Source: Bacillus sp. ISL-51
Lineage (GTDB): Bacteria; Bacillota; Bacilli; Bacillales; Bacillaceae
Assembly (NCBI RefSeq): GCF_018613535.1
Contig: NZ_JAGGQB010000004.1
Span: forward strand, 124,001 to 188,000
Length of the DNA: 64,000 bases
Direction of reading: 5' to 3'
The translations under genes were made by a program, and so were the position numbers. The notes below the pieces were generated by a model. That model did no database searches and was not told the origin of the DNA. It saw only the letters and a list, made by a program, of their open reading frames with translations. Position 1 is the first letter of the stretch, and each line of letters starts with the position of its first letter. Positions 44,896-53,764 of this stretch are shown here, piece after piece.

Positions 44896-45231
44896 TTGGC
44901 GAAAAACAGTGGGGATTCAGATATGTTTAAACAGGCTGTAAAGGGACTTTGTAAAATAAACAATATTTCTCCCCGGAAACCCAGATTTGAAATCACTGAT
45001 AACATCGTATCTATTAGTATCAAGAACCATTTAAAAGATGGAATAGACTTAGAGTGTTTTAAAATTTTAAACTTTATTTACCGGATCACTGGACGTTCAG
45101 GGTTGAAATTCACTCAGCAATTATACCTTTACCCAAATTCAGAAAGAGTGGCTAGAGTAACTGTCTCTTTTGACAAAGAGGATTATGATACATTCAATCT
45201 AAAAATGAAAGATGGGAACTTTAGTAACTAA
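44896..45231 (+). CDS. Unrecognised 111-aa protein
   Basis: An ORF with TTG start (44896) 6 bp after GGAGGAAG. The protein has no signal peptide or membrane helix; it is mixed alpha/beta with basic patches (GLCKINNISPRKPRFEITD, SISIKNHLKDGIDLECF). Base composition is clearly AT-richer than the flanking genes, suggesting acquisition by transfer. It sits between the YjcZ-like gene and phrC, where I know of no such gene in B. subtilis. No family recognised. Confidence 0.65.
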   Translation: MAKNSGDSDMFKQAVKGLCKINNISPRKPRFEITDNIVSISIKNHLKDGIDLECFKILNFIYRITGRSGLKFTQQLYLYPNSERVARVTVSFDKEDYDTFNLKMKDGNFSN

Positions 45232-45251
45232 AAGCATTTCAAGGAAGAATA

Positions 45252-45286
45252 TAAAAAAGACTGCCGAGATTGTTCCCAGGCAGTCC
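45252..45286 (-). terminator. Rho-independent terminator after rapC-phrC
   Basis: Stem GACTGCC/GGCAGTC followed on the reverse strand by TTTTTTAT. It ends the rapC-phrC transcript; on the plus strand it lies just after the 111-aa gene but lacks a T-run. Confidence 0.8.
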
Positions 45287-45311
45287 GTCCCTTTGTAGGG
45301 GGCTTTTCTTC

Positions 45312-45431
45312 TTACGTCATTCCTCTTTCTGCTACATGGAATTCAGCCTGGTCAGTTTGGCTTACTCCTGCAGCTGTAAAGATCGCGGCGGCCGCTAAAC
45401 AAATGACAAACCATTTAGATTTCAATTTCAT
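45312..45431 (-). CDS. phrC: Phr precursor peptide PhrC (competence and sporulation factor, CSF)
   Basis: 39 residues: a Sec-type signal peptide (MKLKSKWFVICLAAAAIFTAA) and an exported tail that ends with ERGMT, the CSF pentapeptide. After export and processing, ERGMT is re-imported by Opp and inhibits RapC, which frees ComA. The ATG at 45431 lies within the end of rapC, overlapping it by 17 bp in another frame. The region just before the pentapeptide differs from the B. subtilis version and is one residue shorter, but the signal itself is the same. Confidence 0.95.
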   Translation of the reverse strand: MKLKSKWFVICLAAAAIFTAAGVSQTDQAEFHVAERGMT

Positions 45432-46563
45432 ACAAACCCTCACTCCTTTGTATTTGTTTTCTTGCCTCTTCGACTTTGAGAAAATAGTAAGAAGACATCT
45501 CAAAGCATTTTTGTTCATAGTAATATTTAGCTGCTTCTAGTGCTAAATCCTCTATATCGGCGTACAAATTTTTATTTGCTAGGTAGCGAAAACAGGTGTT
45601 GATTTTTTCTTCGTCCGGTTTCGCCTGATACAGAGCGTGCAGCCATTCGAATTTTACCGCGTAATCGGGATCGTCTGTTTCTTTAGCATATTCATAACCC
45701 CGTTTGTGATATTCCGCCGCTTTTGCATTTTTTCCGAGTTTAAAGTAAATTTGTGTGATTAGAAAGTAAGCTTGAGGAAGTGAATTGACGATTCTGTGTG
45801 ATTCAAATGTATCAACCGCTTGTTCAAAGTACGGGATGGCGGAATCAATGCGGTCTTGATTGTAATAACATAATCCGAGGTTATACAGCGCTCTTCCGAC
45901 CAGCTGCGCTTTTTCTTCTTTTTCGGCCATTTTTAAAGCGTGTTCAAAATGCTTCGCCGCTTGTTCAAAGCGCCTTTCATCCATCAAATTGACGCCGAAC
46001 ACGAAATGGCATTGGATGATTCTCACATGATATGTGTCCTGCTCCACATAAATTTCATAAGCGTTTTTAATATGTATCAGGGAAAAATACGTTTGCTTCA
46101 TATAATAATACGCTTCGGCCACTTTAAAATAAAACTCTGCCCTTTCCACATGGTCCGACACGAAGGCCAGCTTTTTTTCAGCCTGTTTATAATAAGTAAT
46201 TGCCGATATAAATTCTCTTTTATCAAATTCAAACATGCCTCTGAAGAAATTGACGTAATAATCCAGAAGCCCTTTCAGGCCGGCCTGGCTGTTATCAATG
46301 TTGTCTAAGATTTCTGATAGGCTCGGCTGATCTTCAATCTTCAGTTTTTCCAGCGGCTCCAGATAGTCCAGCATCAGCTGATGACGAAATTCCATGAGTG
46401 AGTAATAAAGCACCAAGTTGGAATCTGGCTCCATATGGTCAAGTTCTTGTTTGATCTCGGCTTTCAAAATCTCTGCATCCGGCACGCTGAATGTTCTTAT
46501 GTATTGATACCACTCGTTAATCTTCTGCCCGACTGCTGAAGAAGGAATTAACCCGCTCTTCAT
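45415..46563 (-). CDS. rapC: Response regulator aspartate phosphatase/ComA inhibitor RapC
   Basis: 382 residues: an N-terminal three-helix bundle (about 1-70) and about seven tetratricopeptide repeats (about 95-380, e.g. AKHFEHALKMAEKEEKAQ and GRALYNLGLCYYNQDRIDSA). RapC binds ComA and stops it from binding DNA; PhrC reverses this. ATG 46563 matches the B. subtilis start. A ComA-box-like element lies about 90 bp upstream, giving the known feedback loop. Confidence 0.95.
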   Translation of the reverse strand: MKSGLIPSSAVGQKINEWYQYIRTFSVPDAEILKAEIKQELDHMEPDSNLVLYYSLMEFRHQLMLDYLEPLEKLKIEDQPSLSEILDNIDNSQAGLKGLLDYYVNFFRGMFEFDKREFISAITYYKQAEKKLAFVSDHVERAEFYFKVAEAYYYMKQTYFSLIHIKNAYEIYVEQDTYHVRIIQCHFVFGVNLMDERRFEQAAKHFEHALKMAEKEEKAQLVGRALYNLGLCYYNQDRIDSAIPYFEQAVDTFESHRIVNSLPQAYFLITQIYFKLGKNAKAAEYHKRGYEYAKETDDPDYAVKFEWLHALYQAKPDEEKINTCFRYLANKNLYADIEDLALEAAKYYYEQKCFEMSSYYFLKVEEARKQIQRSEGLYEIEI

Positions 46564-46650
46564 TCCTTCACCCTCCCCATCCAAGACCTGTTTAACAGTT
46601 ATTTTATCACGTTTCCGTGTCTTTCCATCCCGAAAAACACGCAAACTTTG

Positions 46651-46666
46651 TTTCGGCAGAGCGCAA
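46651..46666. promoter_or_regulatory. ComA box upstream of rapC
   Basis: TTGCGCTCTGCCGAAA on the reverse strand matches TTGCGG-N4-CCGCAA with two changes. Its centre is about 64 bp upstream of a start predicted from TAAAAT (46606-46601), which lacks a good -35, as expected for a ComA-dependent promoter. Confidence 0.6.
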
Positions 46667-46689
46667 TTGCCGAAGTCAAAATGAAACAA

Positions 46690-46712
46690 ACGGCAGCCAT
46701 TTTAGGCCGCCG
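46690..46712 (-). terminator. Weak terminator after yclK
   Basis: Reverse strand GGCGGCC-TAAAAT-GGCTGCC, seven pairs with one G-T, then GTTTGTTTC. Confidence 0.5.
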
Positions 46713-46721
46713 ATTTGATGC

Positions 46722-48146
46722 TTATTCAGTTTTCGTATTCAACGGAAGGCGGATTTTAAAGGCCGTGCCTTTTCCTTTTTCGCTTTCAATGTCTATCGTG
46801 CCTTTATGCAATTCGACGAGCTGTTTGACAATGGACAGGCCGAGGCCGTATTCGCCGTAAGCCGTGTTCGTTCTGGAGACGTCCGCCTTGTAGAATCGTT
46901 CCCATATGTGCTCGATTTCCTCTTTGGAAATGCCGATTCCTGTGTCTTTAATTTCGATAATCGTTTCTTTATAGCCTTCATAACCGCGCAGCCGGATTTC
47001 TCCGTTTTGCGTAAATTGAATGCTGTTTTTCGTAATGTTGACGAGGATTTGGATGAGCCTGTCATAATCGGCATACACTTTTATCCCGTCATCCACTTGA
47101 ATCAGCAGCTTGTTTTGTTTCTCTTCGGCCTGCTGATTGAGATGCTCTTTAATAATTTCAAACACCTCGATAAGCGGCACACTCAGCTTGTCCAGCTTGA
47201 TCTGCTGGGATCTGATTTTTTCATAATCCAGGTTTTCCTTCACGAGCCGCAGCATCCGCTTCGTCTCTTCACTGATCAGCGAGAAGCACTTCTCTTTATC
47301 CTTTTCGGGAATGGCATTGCTGTTCAGCCCTTCCACCAATCCGTTAATGGTCGTAAGCGGGGTTCTCAGTTCGTGCGAGACATCCGCGATAAACTGGCGC
47401 CTCCGCTTTTCAAGGCGGTCAATCTGCTCTCGTGACTGCTTTAAATTCTTCGCCATAATATTAAAATCAGATGCCAGCATGCCGATTTCATCCCTGCCGC
47501 TGCTCTTGAGGGAAATGTCGTAATCGCCGGACGCCACTTTTCCGGTCGCGTCACGCAATGTCTGAATCCGTCTGACGTGAAACTTAGACAGCAGCCAGCT
47601 TAACAAAATGGTGATGATCAGCGTGCCGATGATCGCGTAAAACATATAGCGGTTGACCTGGCCGATCATCTGCTCAACTCCCCTGACAGGAGAAACCAGC
47701 AGCACGGCGCCTTTAAATTGTTGGCTGATGAAAATGGGCTTTGCGACCAATGATACCTCTAAGCCTTCGTTGTTGAAACGATTCATTTCCGCTCTGATTT
47801 GAACGGTTTTCCCTTGTTTCAGCATTTGCCATTCTTTACGCTTCAGCTTTTCATGCGGCGGCATATCATCCGGGAAAAAGTAAGGCCGCTGCTTTTCATC
47901 AAAAATGATAAACCGTGTCTCCCTCGTTTTTAAAATGTCCTGATACGGATACAAACGCCGCAAATCCAGATCCCGCCCGTCAAGCTCCATGGTGATCTGC
48001 CGCGCGTAGGAGGACAGTTCATCCACTTTATTTTGATAGGCAAAATCCTTCACAAAGTGCGAAAACAAAGAAATGATAATGAGAAATGCCAAAATCAAAA
48101 TGCTGACATGGCTCAAAAGGAGCTGGTATAAGTATTTAATCCTCAT
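46722..48146 (-). CDS. yclK: Sensor histidine kinase YclK
   Basis: 474 residues: transmembrane helix 1 (about 10-30), extracytoplasmic sensor domain (about 35-160), helix 2 (about 165-187), HAMP (about 188-240), HisKA with the phospho-accepting His in FIADVSHELRTPLTTI, and a HATPase domain with the N, G1 (IKDTGIGISKEE) and G2 (GLGLSIVKQLVE) boxes. It overlaps the yclJ stop by 11 bp (ATG 48146). The signal is unknown; the pair is induced under anaerobic conditions through ResDE in B. subtilis. Confidence 0.92.
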   Translation of the reverse strand: MRIKYLYQLLLSHVSILILAFLIIISLFSHFVKDFAYQNKVDELSSYARQITMELDGRDLDLRRLYPYQDILKTRETRFIIFDEKQRPYFFPDDMPPHEKLKRKEWQMLKQGKTVQIRAEMNRFNNEGLEVSLVAKPIFISQQFKGAVLLVSPVRGVEQMIGQVNRYMFYAIIGTLIITILLSWLLSKFHVRRIQTLRDATGKVASGDYDISLKSSGRDEIGMLASDFNIMAKNLKQSREQIDRLEKRRRQFIADVSHELRTPLTTINGLVEGLNSNAIPEKDKEKCFSLISEETKRMLRLVKENLDYEKIRSQQIKLDKLSVPLIEVFEIIKEHLNQQAEEKQNKLLIQVDDGIKVYADYDRLIQILVNITKNSIQFTQNGEIRLRGYEGYKETIIEIKDTGIGISKEEIEHIWERFYKADVSRTNTAYGEYGLGLSIVKQLVELHKGTIDIESEKGKGTAFKIRLPLNTKTE

Positions 48147-48819
48147 CAAATTTATATCCTACCCCCCACACCGTGTATAAAAACGGTTTTTCCTCACTGG
48201 ACAGCTTTTTGCGCAGCCGTTTAATATGAACATCAACCGTACGCTCATCACCGTAAAATTGATAGCCCCACACCTGTTCGAGCAATTGCTCTCTTGAAAA
48301 GACCTGGCGCGGGTTTTGCACGAGATAAAAGAGCAGGTCGAATTCCTTCGGCGTCAGGTTCTCAACAGGAACTCCGTGCAGAAATACTTCTCTGGTTTTC
48401 TTATTGATCGTAAAGCATGCGGTCTCGATCATGTCGTCGCTTTTGACCGCCTGCCCCGTTGCCCGGTACCTTCTGATGACTGCTTTAATCCGCGCGACCA
48501 ATGTCAGCGGGCTGAACGGCTTGGTGACATAGTCGTCCGCCCCCATTTCAAATCCGATGACCTGGTCGGACTCTGTATCTTTCGCCGTCAGCATAATAAT
48601 CGGCACACTGCTCGTCTCTCTTATTTTCCGGCAGATCGTCACTCCGTCCATGGATGGGAGCATGATATCGAGTATGATCAAATCCCATTCGCCTTCCGTA
48701 AACCGCTGATATCCTTCCTGCCCGTCATGGACAAATTCCGCTTCGAAACCTTCTTTAAAAAAGAACATTTCTGTCATGGTGCACACGCTTATATTATCTT
48801 CTACCATTAATATTTTCAT
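48136..48819 (-). CDS. yclJ: OmpR-family response regulator YclJ
   Basis: 227 residues: receiver domain (about 1-115, phospho-acceptor Asp in LIILDIMLPSMDG) and a winged-helix DNA-binding domain (about 130-225, FDLLFYLVQNPRQVFSREQLLEQVWG and RTVDVHIKRLRKKL). ATG 48819 behind GGAGGATAC. Divergent from yclI-yclH, whose upstream region contains an exact YclJ-type direct repeat (48929-48949). Confidence 0.92.
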   Translation of the reverse strand: MKILMVEDNISVCTMTEMFFFKEGFEAEFVHDGQEGYQRFTEGEWDLIILDIMLPSMDGVTICRKIRETSSVPIIMLTAKDTESDQVIGFEMGADDYVTKPFSPLTLVARIKAVIRRYRATGQAVKSDDMIETACFTINKKTREVFLHGVPVENLTPKEFDLLFYLVQNPRQVFSREQLLEQVWGYQFYGDERTVDVHIKRLRKKLSSEEKPFLYTVWGVGYKFDED

Positions 48820-48928
48820 TGTATCCTCCGCTTGTCTTGACGCTTTTTCTTATAATAGCATCATTTCACCCGGATGTTTTCGCGATTCACAATTGTTAGT
48901 TTTTATTTCATCGCCCGGAAATAGTTTG

Positions 48929-48949
48929 TTCATATTTTTTTCATACTTT
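48929..48949. promoter_or_regulatory. YclJ-type direct repeat upstream of yclI-yclH
   Basis: Two copies of TTCATANTTT in tandem with an 11-bp period (TTCATATTTT at 48929-48938 and TTCATACTTT at 48940-48949). I recall that the YclJ target in B. subtilis was described as TTCATANTTT repeated; the match here would be exact. It is placed about 83-103 bp before yclI, ahead of a possible -10 TACTAT (48955-48960). Confidence 0.65.
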
Positions 48950-49031
48950 TCTCCTACTATATACGTATCGGATTACCGGTGCTAAAGATGGCCGGTTTTA
49001 CAAGATCTGACACCTATACGGAGGAACAGAC

Positions 49032-50450
49032 ATGAACTTTATCAAAAGAGCCTTTTGGAGCATGAAGGCAAAAAAGGGAAAGACATTTTTGCAGGCAGTC
49101 GTGTTTTCGGTGATTTGCATTTTTGTGCTGTCCGGGCTTACCATCCAGTCGGCGGCAAAGAAATCAAGCGAGCTGGCAAGACAGCAGCTTGGCGGGAGCG
49201 TCACACTCCAGGTTGACCGCCAAAAGCAAATGGCACAGCAGCAAAACAAAGGGGAGAAGCGCACATTTGAATCGACGCCGATTTCTGTATCGGACGCAAA
49301 CAAGCTTACAGCCTTACAGCATGTCAAAAACTATAACTTTCTCACAACTGCCTCAGCGAACGCAGAGAGTTTTGAAGCGATTGAAAGCTCCGATACCGGT
49401 TCCGGCGGCAGCCGTTTTCAGGGCGGCGGAAGACAAATGATGTCAGCGGATATTTCAGTCGAGGGCGTACTCAGCACAGCGCTGCTTGATGACTTCACCG
49501 GCAAAAGCTCAAAAATCACCGAAGGCCGCGCCATCACAAAGACGGACATAGGCACTAAGACCGCAGTCATCAATGAAACACTGGCAAATCAAAACAAGCT
49601 AAAAGTCGGCGATTCCATCACTGTTTCATCAGCTTCAAATGAATCAGCGACGGTCAAGCTTAAAATTATAGGCTTATATAAAACGACATCCTCAGGAGAT
49701 GATCAGGCACAGCATTTTTCATTCTTAAATCCTGACAACAAAATCTACACGCCTTACACTGCGGCAGCGGCTTTGAAAGGCTCTGATTACAAAAATAAAA
49801 TCAATTCGGCCGTTTATTATATGGATGATGCCAAATATATTGGTTCATTTGTTGCCGCGGCGAAAAAAACATCCATCGATTTTAAAACGTACACGCTTAC
49901 TGCAAATGACCAGGTATACCAGCGGATGGTTGGCCCGATTGAAAATGCGGCGTCATTTTCTAAAAATGTGGTGTATCTCGTGTCCATCGCAGGCGCGGTC
50001 ATTCTCGGTTTAATCGTGATGATGTCAATCAGGGAACGCAAGTATGAAATGGGCGTCTTAATGGCGATCGGCGAAAAACGCTGGAAGCTCATCGGACAGT
50101 TTTTAACGGAAATTCTGATCGTCGCCGTAATCGCTATCGGCATCGCGGCCGTGACGGGCAGCCTGATCGCCAATCAGCTAGGAAACCAGCTTCTTTCGCA
50201 GAAGATCAGCTCATCAAACGATACACAGCAAGCGGCAGGCGGCTGGGGCGAAATATCACGGGGAGTCGGTATGTTCGGCCATCATTCATCAAGTACGGAC
50301 GTCATCAGTTCCATCCAAGTGAACGTCTCGCTGAATGACCTTTTGATTCTGGGCGGAATCGGCATCGGCATCGGCATTATTGCCACAGTATTGCCGTCTG
50401 TATCAATCATGCGGCTTCACCCTAAAACCATCCTGACCAAGCAGGAGTAA
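49032..50450 (+). CDS. yclI: MacB/FtsX-type ABC transporter permease YclI
   Basis: 472 residues: helix 1 (about 18-40), a large extracytoplasmic domain (about 45-310) rich in Gln, Ser and Gly, then three helices (about 315-345, 358-385, 435-460) with a cytoplasmic motif MSIRERKYEMGVLMAIGEKR. This is the mechanotransmission-type (MacB/FtsX) topology used for toxin or peptide handling rather than simple import. It pairs with YclH, 14 bp downstream. Likely controlled by YclJK. Confidence 0.9.
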   Translation: MNFIKRAFWSMKAKKGKTFLQAVVFSVICIFVLSGLTIQSAAKKSSELARQQLGGSVTLQVDRQKQMAQQQNKGEKRTFESTPISVSDANKLTALQHVKNYNFLTTASANAESFEAIESSDTGSGGSRFQGGGRQMMSADISVEGVLSTALLDDFTGKSSKITEGRAITKTDIGTKTAVINETLANQNKLKVGDSITVSSASNESATVKLKIIGLYKTTSSGDDQAQHFSFLNPDNKIYTPYTAAAALKGSDYKNKINSAVYYMDDAKYIGSFVAAAKKTSIDFKTYTLTANDQVYQRMVGPIENAASFSKNVVYLVSIAGAVILGLIVMMSIRERKYEMGVLMAIGEKRWKLIGQFLTEILIVAVIAIGIAAVTGSLIANQLGNQLLSQKISSSNDTQQAAGGWGEISRGVGMFGHHSSSTDVISSIQVNVSLNDLLILGGIGIGIGIIATVLPSVSIMRLHPKTILTKQE

Positions 50451-50464
50451 AAGGAGGCGGCGTA

Positions 50465-51148
50465 ATGAGCCTATTAACCTTTCAACAGGCCGGCTATTGG
50501 TATCAAGACAAATCACAGCCGCTGTTTCAGCATATTAATATCAGCTTTGAAAAAGGAAAGTTTTATACAATTGTCGGCGCCTCCGGAACGGGGAAAACAA
50601 CATTTTTGTCTCTGGCAGGCGGCCTTGATACACCTAAAGAGGGAAGCATTCTTTATAACGGAACAGCCATTTCCAAAATCGGATTAACGAATTTCAGAAA
50701 TCAATACGTTTCTATCGTCTTTCAATCTTATAATCTGATTCCGTATATGACGGCGCTCCAAAATGTCACAACGGCAATGGAGATTACCGGGTCTAAGGAA
50801 AAAAACAAAGACGCGTTCGCGCTCAGTATGCTAAAAAGAGTCGGCATCACGGAACAGCAGGCGCGGCAGCGGGTGCTGACATTAAGCGGCGGACAGCAGC
50901 AGCGGGTTTCGATTGCGCGGGCGTTCTGCTGTGATACGGATTTGATTTACGCGGATGAACCGACGGGAAATCTTGATGAGGATACGTCAAAGGAAATTGT
51001 CCGGCTCTTTCAGGAATTGGCTCACAAAGGCGATAAATGCGTCATTATGGTCACGCATGACGAACAAATTGCCAAAGTATCCGATATCAATATCCGATTA
51101 TCCAGAGGAAGTTTCACAGTGAAGGAAAACGGCACGGCTGTTTCCTAA
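50465..51148 (+). CDS. yclH: ABC transporter ATP-binding protein YclH
   Basis: 227 residues of the MacB/LolD ATPase type: Walker A GASGTGKTTF, signature LSGGQQQRVSI, Walker B DLIYADEPTGNLDED and switch His in VMVTHDEQI. ATG 50465 behind AAAGGAGG. Works with YclI. Unlike in B. subtilis, it is followed by the yxe-type operon rather than by gerKB. Confidence 0.91.
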   Translation: MSLLTFQQAGYWYQDKSQPLFQHINISFEKGKFYTIVGASGTGKTTFLSLAGGLDTPKEGSILYNGTAISKIGLTNFRNQYVSIVFQSYNLIPYMTALQNVTTAMEITGSKEKNKDAFALSMLKRVGITEQQARQRVLTLSGGQQQRVSIARAFCCDTDLIYADEPTGNLDEDTSKEIVRLFQELAHKGDKCVIMVTHDEQIAKVSDINIRLSRGSFTVKENGTAVS

Positions 51149-51213
51149 AAACCGCGCCCCTGCCAGCGCAGACAGGGGCGCATCCTATATCCCCCTATTC
51201 AATAGAAGTGAAC

Positions 51214-51252
51214 GTAAAAAGAGCGAGGGCTGCATCCCCCCGCTCTTTTTAT
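51214..51252. terminator. Bidirectional terminator between yclH and yxeQ
   Basis: Stem AAAAAGAGCG/CGCTCTTTTT (51216-51225 and 51241-51250) with an inner G/C extension. A separate GC-rich hairpin without a T-run, GCGCCCCTG/CAGGGGCGC, lies at about 51154-51182 after yclH. Confidence 0.82.
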
Positions 51253-52599
51253 TTATATCAATTGCAGATAGCGTTCAATATCCGATTGCAGGACGGCATC
51301 GATCAGTGCTTCCGCTTTTTGTACCTCTTCCGGCAAAGCGAGTCTGAGCTTGCCCTGTATGTCTTCCTCAGAAAGTCCGTTTCCGGGTGCCCCTTTCGGA
51401 CAATCGACACGTGTTTCATATACGTGATTGCCGGCGGCGGCCACCCGTACGATCGTGAAGCGGCCTTTTGGCACGGCGTTCTCAGCCGGGTGAATCCGGT
51501 CGTCATAGCGGCGGTGAATCCGGGAAAAATCGCTTTGAATGGCTTCCGGAATCGGCTTGGATGTGAAGTTTTCCGCTGAAAAATCTTTTCCGTGCAAAGC
51601 GAGGGTGATGATATATTCAACGCTGAACCGTCCGGCTTCTCCCGTTTTCGGGCGCCGTTCTGTAAGAGCGGCATCTCCCCCCGAAGGAAAAATCACATCG
51701 ATTCGGTCGATTTGATCGGCAGTGAGTCCATGCTGCGCCTTCAGCTTAAGGATGGCGTCAGCCGCATGATGAGCCGCCGAGCAAAACGGATACATTTTAA
51801 ACCAAAGCCCCGGACTGACGATTCGCCAAGGCTTTCCCCATCCGTTTAAAAATATTGCTTCCGCCCGTTCAAGATCGCCATACAGCCCGAAAAAGCCTTT
51901 GTCTCCGTCAAGCGCGTGTACTGATCCGCCGAATCCGGTTTGCGCAAGCCTTGCGGCGAACAAGCCGGCTTGAGACGCTAAGCCGGCATGGAGCGGTTTC
52001 ATTTCTGTGCCGAATTGAACCCTCATGCCTCCGGATTGCGCGGCAGCAAAGCCGATCGCTTTCTCCAGTTCAGTTTGATTCAGTTTCTCTGCGTAACCGA
52101 CGGCGCATGCTGCCGCTATTGCGCCTAATGTGCCAGTGTTGTGCCAGCCTTTCTCATAGTGGCGCCTTCCGACTGACTCACCGAGCCTCGCCATTACCTC
52201 TGCCCCTGTAATGTAAGCGCCGAGAAAGCGGCTCTTGTCCATACGGCCGGATGATGCGGCTGCGATAAGAGCCGGAAGAATGACGGCGCTCGGGTGTCCT
52301 CTCACATCTGAATGAACATCATCGAAATCAAGTGCATGCGCAATAAATCCGTTGATCAGCGCCGATTGGGACGGCGCCGTTTTTCTGTTTCGGCCGATAA
52401 GCGGAGATATGGGCTGTCCGCCTTCTTCATCGATCAGCTTCAACAGCTTATCTATCCCTTTATCCTTTCTACCCGCGAAGGCCGCCGCTGTAAAATCAAG
52501 CAGCCCTTTTTGCGCCTCTTTCATGGCTTCGGCGGACGTTTCTGGCACAGATGAGATGACGGCCTGCGCAAGCCCGGCCGTCAGACGTTTCATATTCAT
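51253..52599 (-). CDS. yxeQ: MmgE/PrpD-family protein YxeQ
   Basis: 448 residues of the MmgE/PrpD (2-methylcitrate dehydratase-like) family, with the typical [17 protein letters not shown] and [15 protein letters not shown] segments. The start ATG 52599 overlaps the yxeP stop codon as ATGA; in-frame codons up to 52722 lie inside yxeP. Last gene of the operon. Its reaction in the 2-succinocysteine pathway is not established; a dehydratase or isomerase acting on the C4 acid side product is a reasonable guess. Confidence 0.88.
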   Translation of the reverse strand: MNMKRLTAGLAQAVISSVPETSAEAMKEAQKGLLDFTAAAFAGRKDKGIDKLLKLIDEEGGQPISPLIGRNRKTAPSQSALINGFIAHALDFDDVHSDVRGHPSAVILPALIAAASSGRMDKSRFLGAYITGAEVMARLGESVGRRHYEKGWHNTGTLGAIAAACAVGYAEKLNQTELEKAIGFAAAQSGGMRVQFGTEMKPLHAGLASQAGLFAARLAQTGFGGSVHALDGDKGFFGLYGDLERAEAIFLNGWGKPWRIVSPGLWFKMYPFCSAAHHAADAILKLKAQHGLTADQIDRIDVIFPSGGDAALTERRPKTGEAGRFSVEYIITLALHGKDFSAENFTSKPIPEAIQSDFSRIHRRYDDRIHPAENAVPKGRFTIVRVAAAGNHVYETRVDCPKGAPGNGLSEEDIQGKLRLALPEEVQKAEALIDAVLQSDIERYLQLI

Positions 52600-53747
52600 T
52601 CCGCCTGCTCCAGCACATTGACGGCCAGTTGAGCGAAATATTCGGCCGCAACCGACAGCGCCTTTTCGTCTAATGTGAATGCAGGATGGTGCCATTCCTC
52701 TGTCCCGTTTGTTCCCATCCAAACGAAGAAGCCGGGAATGTTTTCTTGGTAAAGGGCGAAGTCTTCACCGCCGGGAGACTGCGCAGCCTGTACAGTTTGA
52801 AAACCGAGGCTTTCTGCCGTTTGTGCGGCTGTCTTTAAAAATCGTCCGTCGTTCATGACTGACGGCAGGTAAGGAAACCAGCGGAATTCAGCCTCTGCCC
52901 CGAAGCCTGCCGCAACCCCTTCGGCCACCCGTTTCATATGTTCCGGTACGGCGTCCCGCGCTACTTTTTGAAACGTACGGACTGTTCCTTCCATCTCAAC
53001 TTGGTCGGGGATGACGTTCCAAGAGCTGCCGCCTTGGACTCTTGTGATGCTGACGACGGCATTATGGAGCGAGCTGATATTTCTGCTGACAACCGATTGC
53101 AGGGCGCCGATCATCTGCCCCGCCGCCTGAATCGGGTCAATGCTGTTATCAGGGATGCCGGCGTGCCCGCCTTTTCCCTTAACGGTAATCTCAAACCGAT
53201 CGACACTCGCCATGAGAGGGCCTTCCTTCAGGCCGATGGTGCCGACGGGGAGATCCGGTTTGTTGTGCATGCCGAATATTGCCGATACGCCGTCAAGCGC
53301 TCCGGCTTCGATGACCTGCCTTGCTCCGGCGGCGATTTCTTCGGCGGGCTGAAAAATGAACCGCACCGTCCCTTTCAGTTCATGCTTTCGCTCATTCAGT
53401 AAGAAAGCCGTTCCGAGAATAGAGGCCGTGTGGAAATCATGGCCGCACGCGTGCATGATACCGCTGTTTCGTGAAGCAAACGGAAGATTTGTCTTCTCTT
53501 CAATGGGCAAAGCGTCAATATCCGCTCTGACGGCGATGACGGGGCCGTTTTTGTCTCCTTTGATCTCGGCGACCACGCCTGTTTGAAGCTTCGGAAAATC
53601 AAGGATCGCAATCTCTTCTTCCTCCAGCCAGAGGCGGATTTTTTTGGTCGTCTCGTATTCTTCAGCTGACAGTTCAGGGTATTCATGAAGGTCGCGGCGA
53701 ATGTTGATTAAACGTTTGTTTAACGTCTCATGCGTTTCTTTTGCCAT
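52596..53747 (-). CDS. yxeP: M20-family amidohydrolase (N-acetyl-2-succinocysteine deacetylase type) YxeP
   Basis: 383 residues of the M20D peptidase/hippurate hydrolase family: metal-ligand motif [13 protein letters not shown], the catalytic Glu pair in [12 protein letters not shown], a dimerisation lid (about 180-290) and the C-terminal ligand region [11 protein letters not shown]. In the B. subtilis pathway the YxeP enzyme removes an N-acetyl group. ATG 53747. Co-translated with yxeQ. Confidence 0.88.
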   Translation of the reverse strand: MAKETHETLNKRLINIRRDLHEYPELSAEEYETTKKIRLWLEEEEIAILDFPKLQTGVVAEIKGDKNGPVIAVRADIDALPIEEKTNLPFASRNSGIMHACGHDFHTASILGTAFLLNERKHELKGTVRFIFQPAEEIAAGARQVIEAGALDGVSAIFGMHNKPDLPVGTIGLKEGPLMASVDRFEITVKGKGGHAGIPDNSIDPIQAAGQMIGALQSVVSRNISSLHNAVVSITRVQGGSSWNVIPDQVEMEGTVRTFQKVARDAVPEHMKRVAEGVAAGFGAEAEFRWFPYLPSVMNDGRFLKTAAQTAESLGFQTVQAAQSPGGEDFALYQENIPGFFVWMGTNGTEEWHHPAFTLDEKALSVAAEYFAQLAVNVLEQAE

Positions 53748-53764
53748 TTCTTCTTCTTCCCTTC

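Noticed and set aside
51154-51182. GC-rich hairpin GCGCCCCTG/CAGGGGCGC after yclH
   Set aside because: No T-run follows on the plus strand; the hairpin at 51214-51252 is the real terminator.
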